Shown piece after piece: positions 14,674 through 14,821 of a DNA stretch of 14,821 bases; positions within the stretch are counted from its first letter, which is position 1, and every line of letters starts with the position of its first letter. The translations under genes were made by a program, and so were the position numbers. This stretch comes from an uncultured bacterium (GTDB lineage Bacteria; Cyanobacteriota; Vampirovibrionia; Gastranaerophilales; Gastranaerophilaceae). The stretch lies in contig CASELB010000131.1 in assembly GCA_949288685.1 (NCBI GenBank), positions 1 to 14,821 on the forward strand, written 5' to 3'. The notes below the pieces were generated by a model. It was not told where the DNA came from. It was given only the letters and a program-made list of their open reading frames with translations, and did not search any database.

Positions 14674-14702
14674 AAAGAAAAGCGGGGAGTGTAGCCCCGC
14701 TT
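14674..14702 (-). terminator. Rho-independent terminator for the leftward gene at the right edge
   Basis: AAGCGGGG (14680-14687) pairs with CCCCGCTT (14695-14702) around a 7-nt loop. On the reverse strand the hairpin is followed by TTTTCTTT; on the forward strand only mixed sequence follows. It therefore belongs to the leftward gene ending at 14756. A second, weaker hairpin (TAACCGT 14709-14715 with ACGGTTA 14723-14729) stands between them and may add to termination or stabilise the 3' end. Confidence 0.85.
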
Positions 14703-14755
14703 AGCACATAACCGTACACAGCACGGTTAAACTATTTATTCAGGTAATTCACATA

Positions 14756-14821
14756 TTAATGTGATAACTTGTTAACAATTTTCCTCAAATCTGCAACTTC
14801 TTTCTTAAGCGCCTTGATTTC
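14756..14821 (-). CDS. C-terminal end of a leftward gene, truncated by right window edge
   Basis: On the reverse strand an open frame enters from the right edge and ends at TAA (14758-14756) after 21 codons, reading EIKALKKEVADLRKIVNKLSH. The heptad-like spacing of Ile, Leu, Val and Leu with Lys/Glu between indicates a C-terminal coiled coil. The stop is followed by a strong terminator in the same direction, which supports a true gene end. The family cannot be told from this fragment; a trimerising coiled-coil tail or a short helical protein are both possible. Confidence 0.7.
   Translation of the reverse strand, partial: EIKALKKEVADLRKIVNKLSH

Larger units (their letters stand above)
14284..14755. 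other. Non-coding region between convergent genes, filled with repeats and hairpins
   Basis: 472 nt between the valS stop and the end of the leftward right-edge gene. Contents in order: hairpin 14309-14329, palindromic element 14339-14534 (repeat copy 1 plus long hairpin), 18-nt AT-rich spacer, repeat copy 2 (14553-14658), leftward terminator (14674-14702) and small hairpin (14709-14729). I find no credible coding sequence, tRNA or transposase here. Insertion between two gene 3' ends is where such elements do least harm. Confidence 0.8.

Overview
This is an AT-rich bacterial window whose gene content best fits the non-photosynthetic gut cyanobacterial lineage Gastranaerophilales (Melainabacteria/Vampirovibrionia). 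That placement is an inference from recall, not a database search. It rests on the pilin-like leader of the gene at 2217, on cytosolic-looking proteins that begin with a short Phe-(Lys/Gly)-(Gly/Ala) motif (the genes starting at 9156 and 10950), and on the overall style of the hypothetical proteins. The window is chromosomal. It mixes housekeeping genes (coaD, valS) with lineage-style surface, carbohydrate and hypothetical genes. I see no phage, IS transposase, CRISPR array, rRNA or tRNA.

Layout. Positions 1-2107 hold a leftward cluster with short gaps (33 and 38 nt): a TPR protein with a glycosyltransferase-like C-terminal domain, then coaD, then the first 25 codons of an unidentified gene that runs off the left edge. 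A divergent rightward pilin-like gene (2217-2966) ends at a strong hairpin usable from both sides. It converges on a leftward 471-aa protein with coiled coil and hydrophobic segments (3015-4430). Upstream of that is a very large leftward GH13-type glycoside hydrolase of 1519 aa (4597-9156) with its own terminator. A 151-nt divergent intergenic region separates it from a rightward run: a membrane GT2-like glycosyltransferase fused to a four-cysteine domain (9308-10906), a 189-aa hypothetical protein (10950-11519) and valS (11614-14283).

Positions 14284-14755 carry no gene. They hold two about 96% identical 105-bp repeat copies belonging to a palindromic, MITE-like intergenic element, several hairpins, and a terminator for a leftward gene whose last 21 codons enter from the right edge.

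How the genes fit together: valS and coaD are core metabolism and translation. The TPR-glycosyltransferase, pilin-like protein, GT2-like protein and giant GH13 protein point to surface or storage glycan work and cell-surface assembly, but nothing here shows them acting in one pathway. The points most worth a second look are the expanded GH13 enzyme, the GT2/four-cysteine fusion with degenerate catalytic motifs, the shared N-terminal motif and the translocator-like layout of the 471-aa protein.
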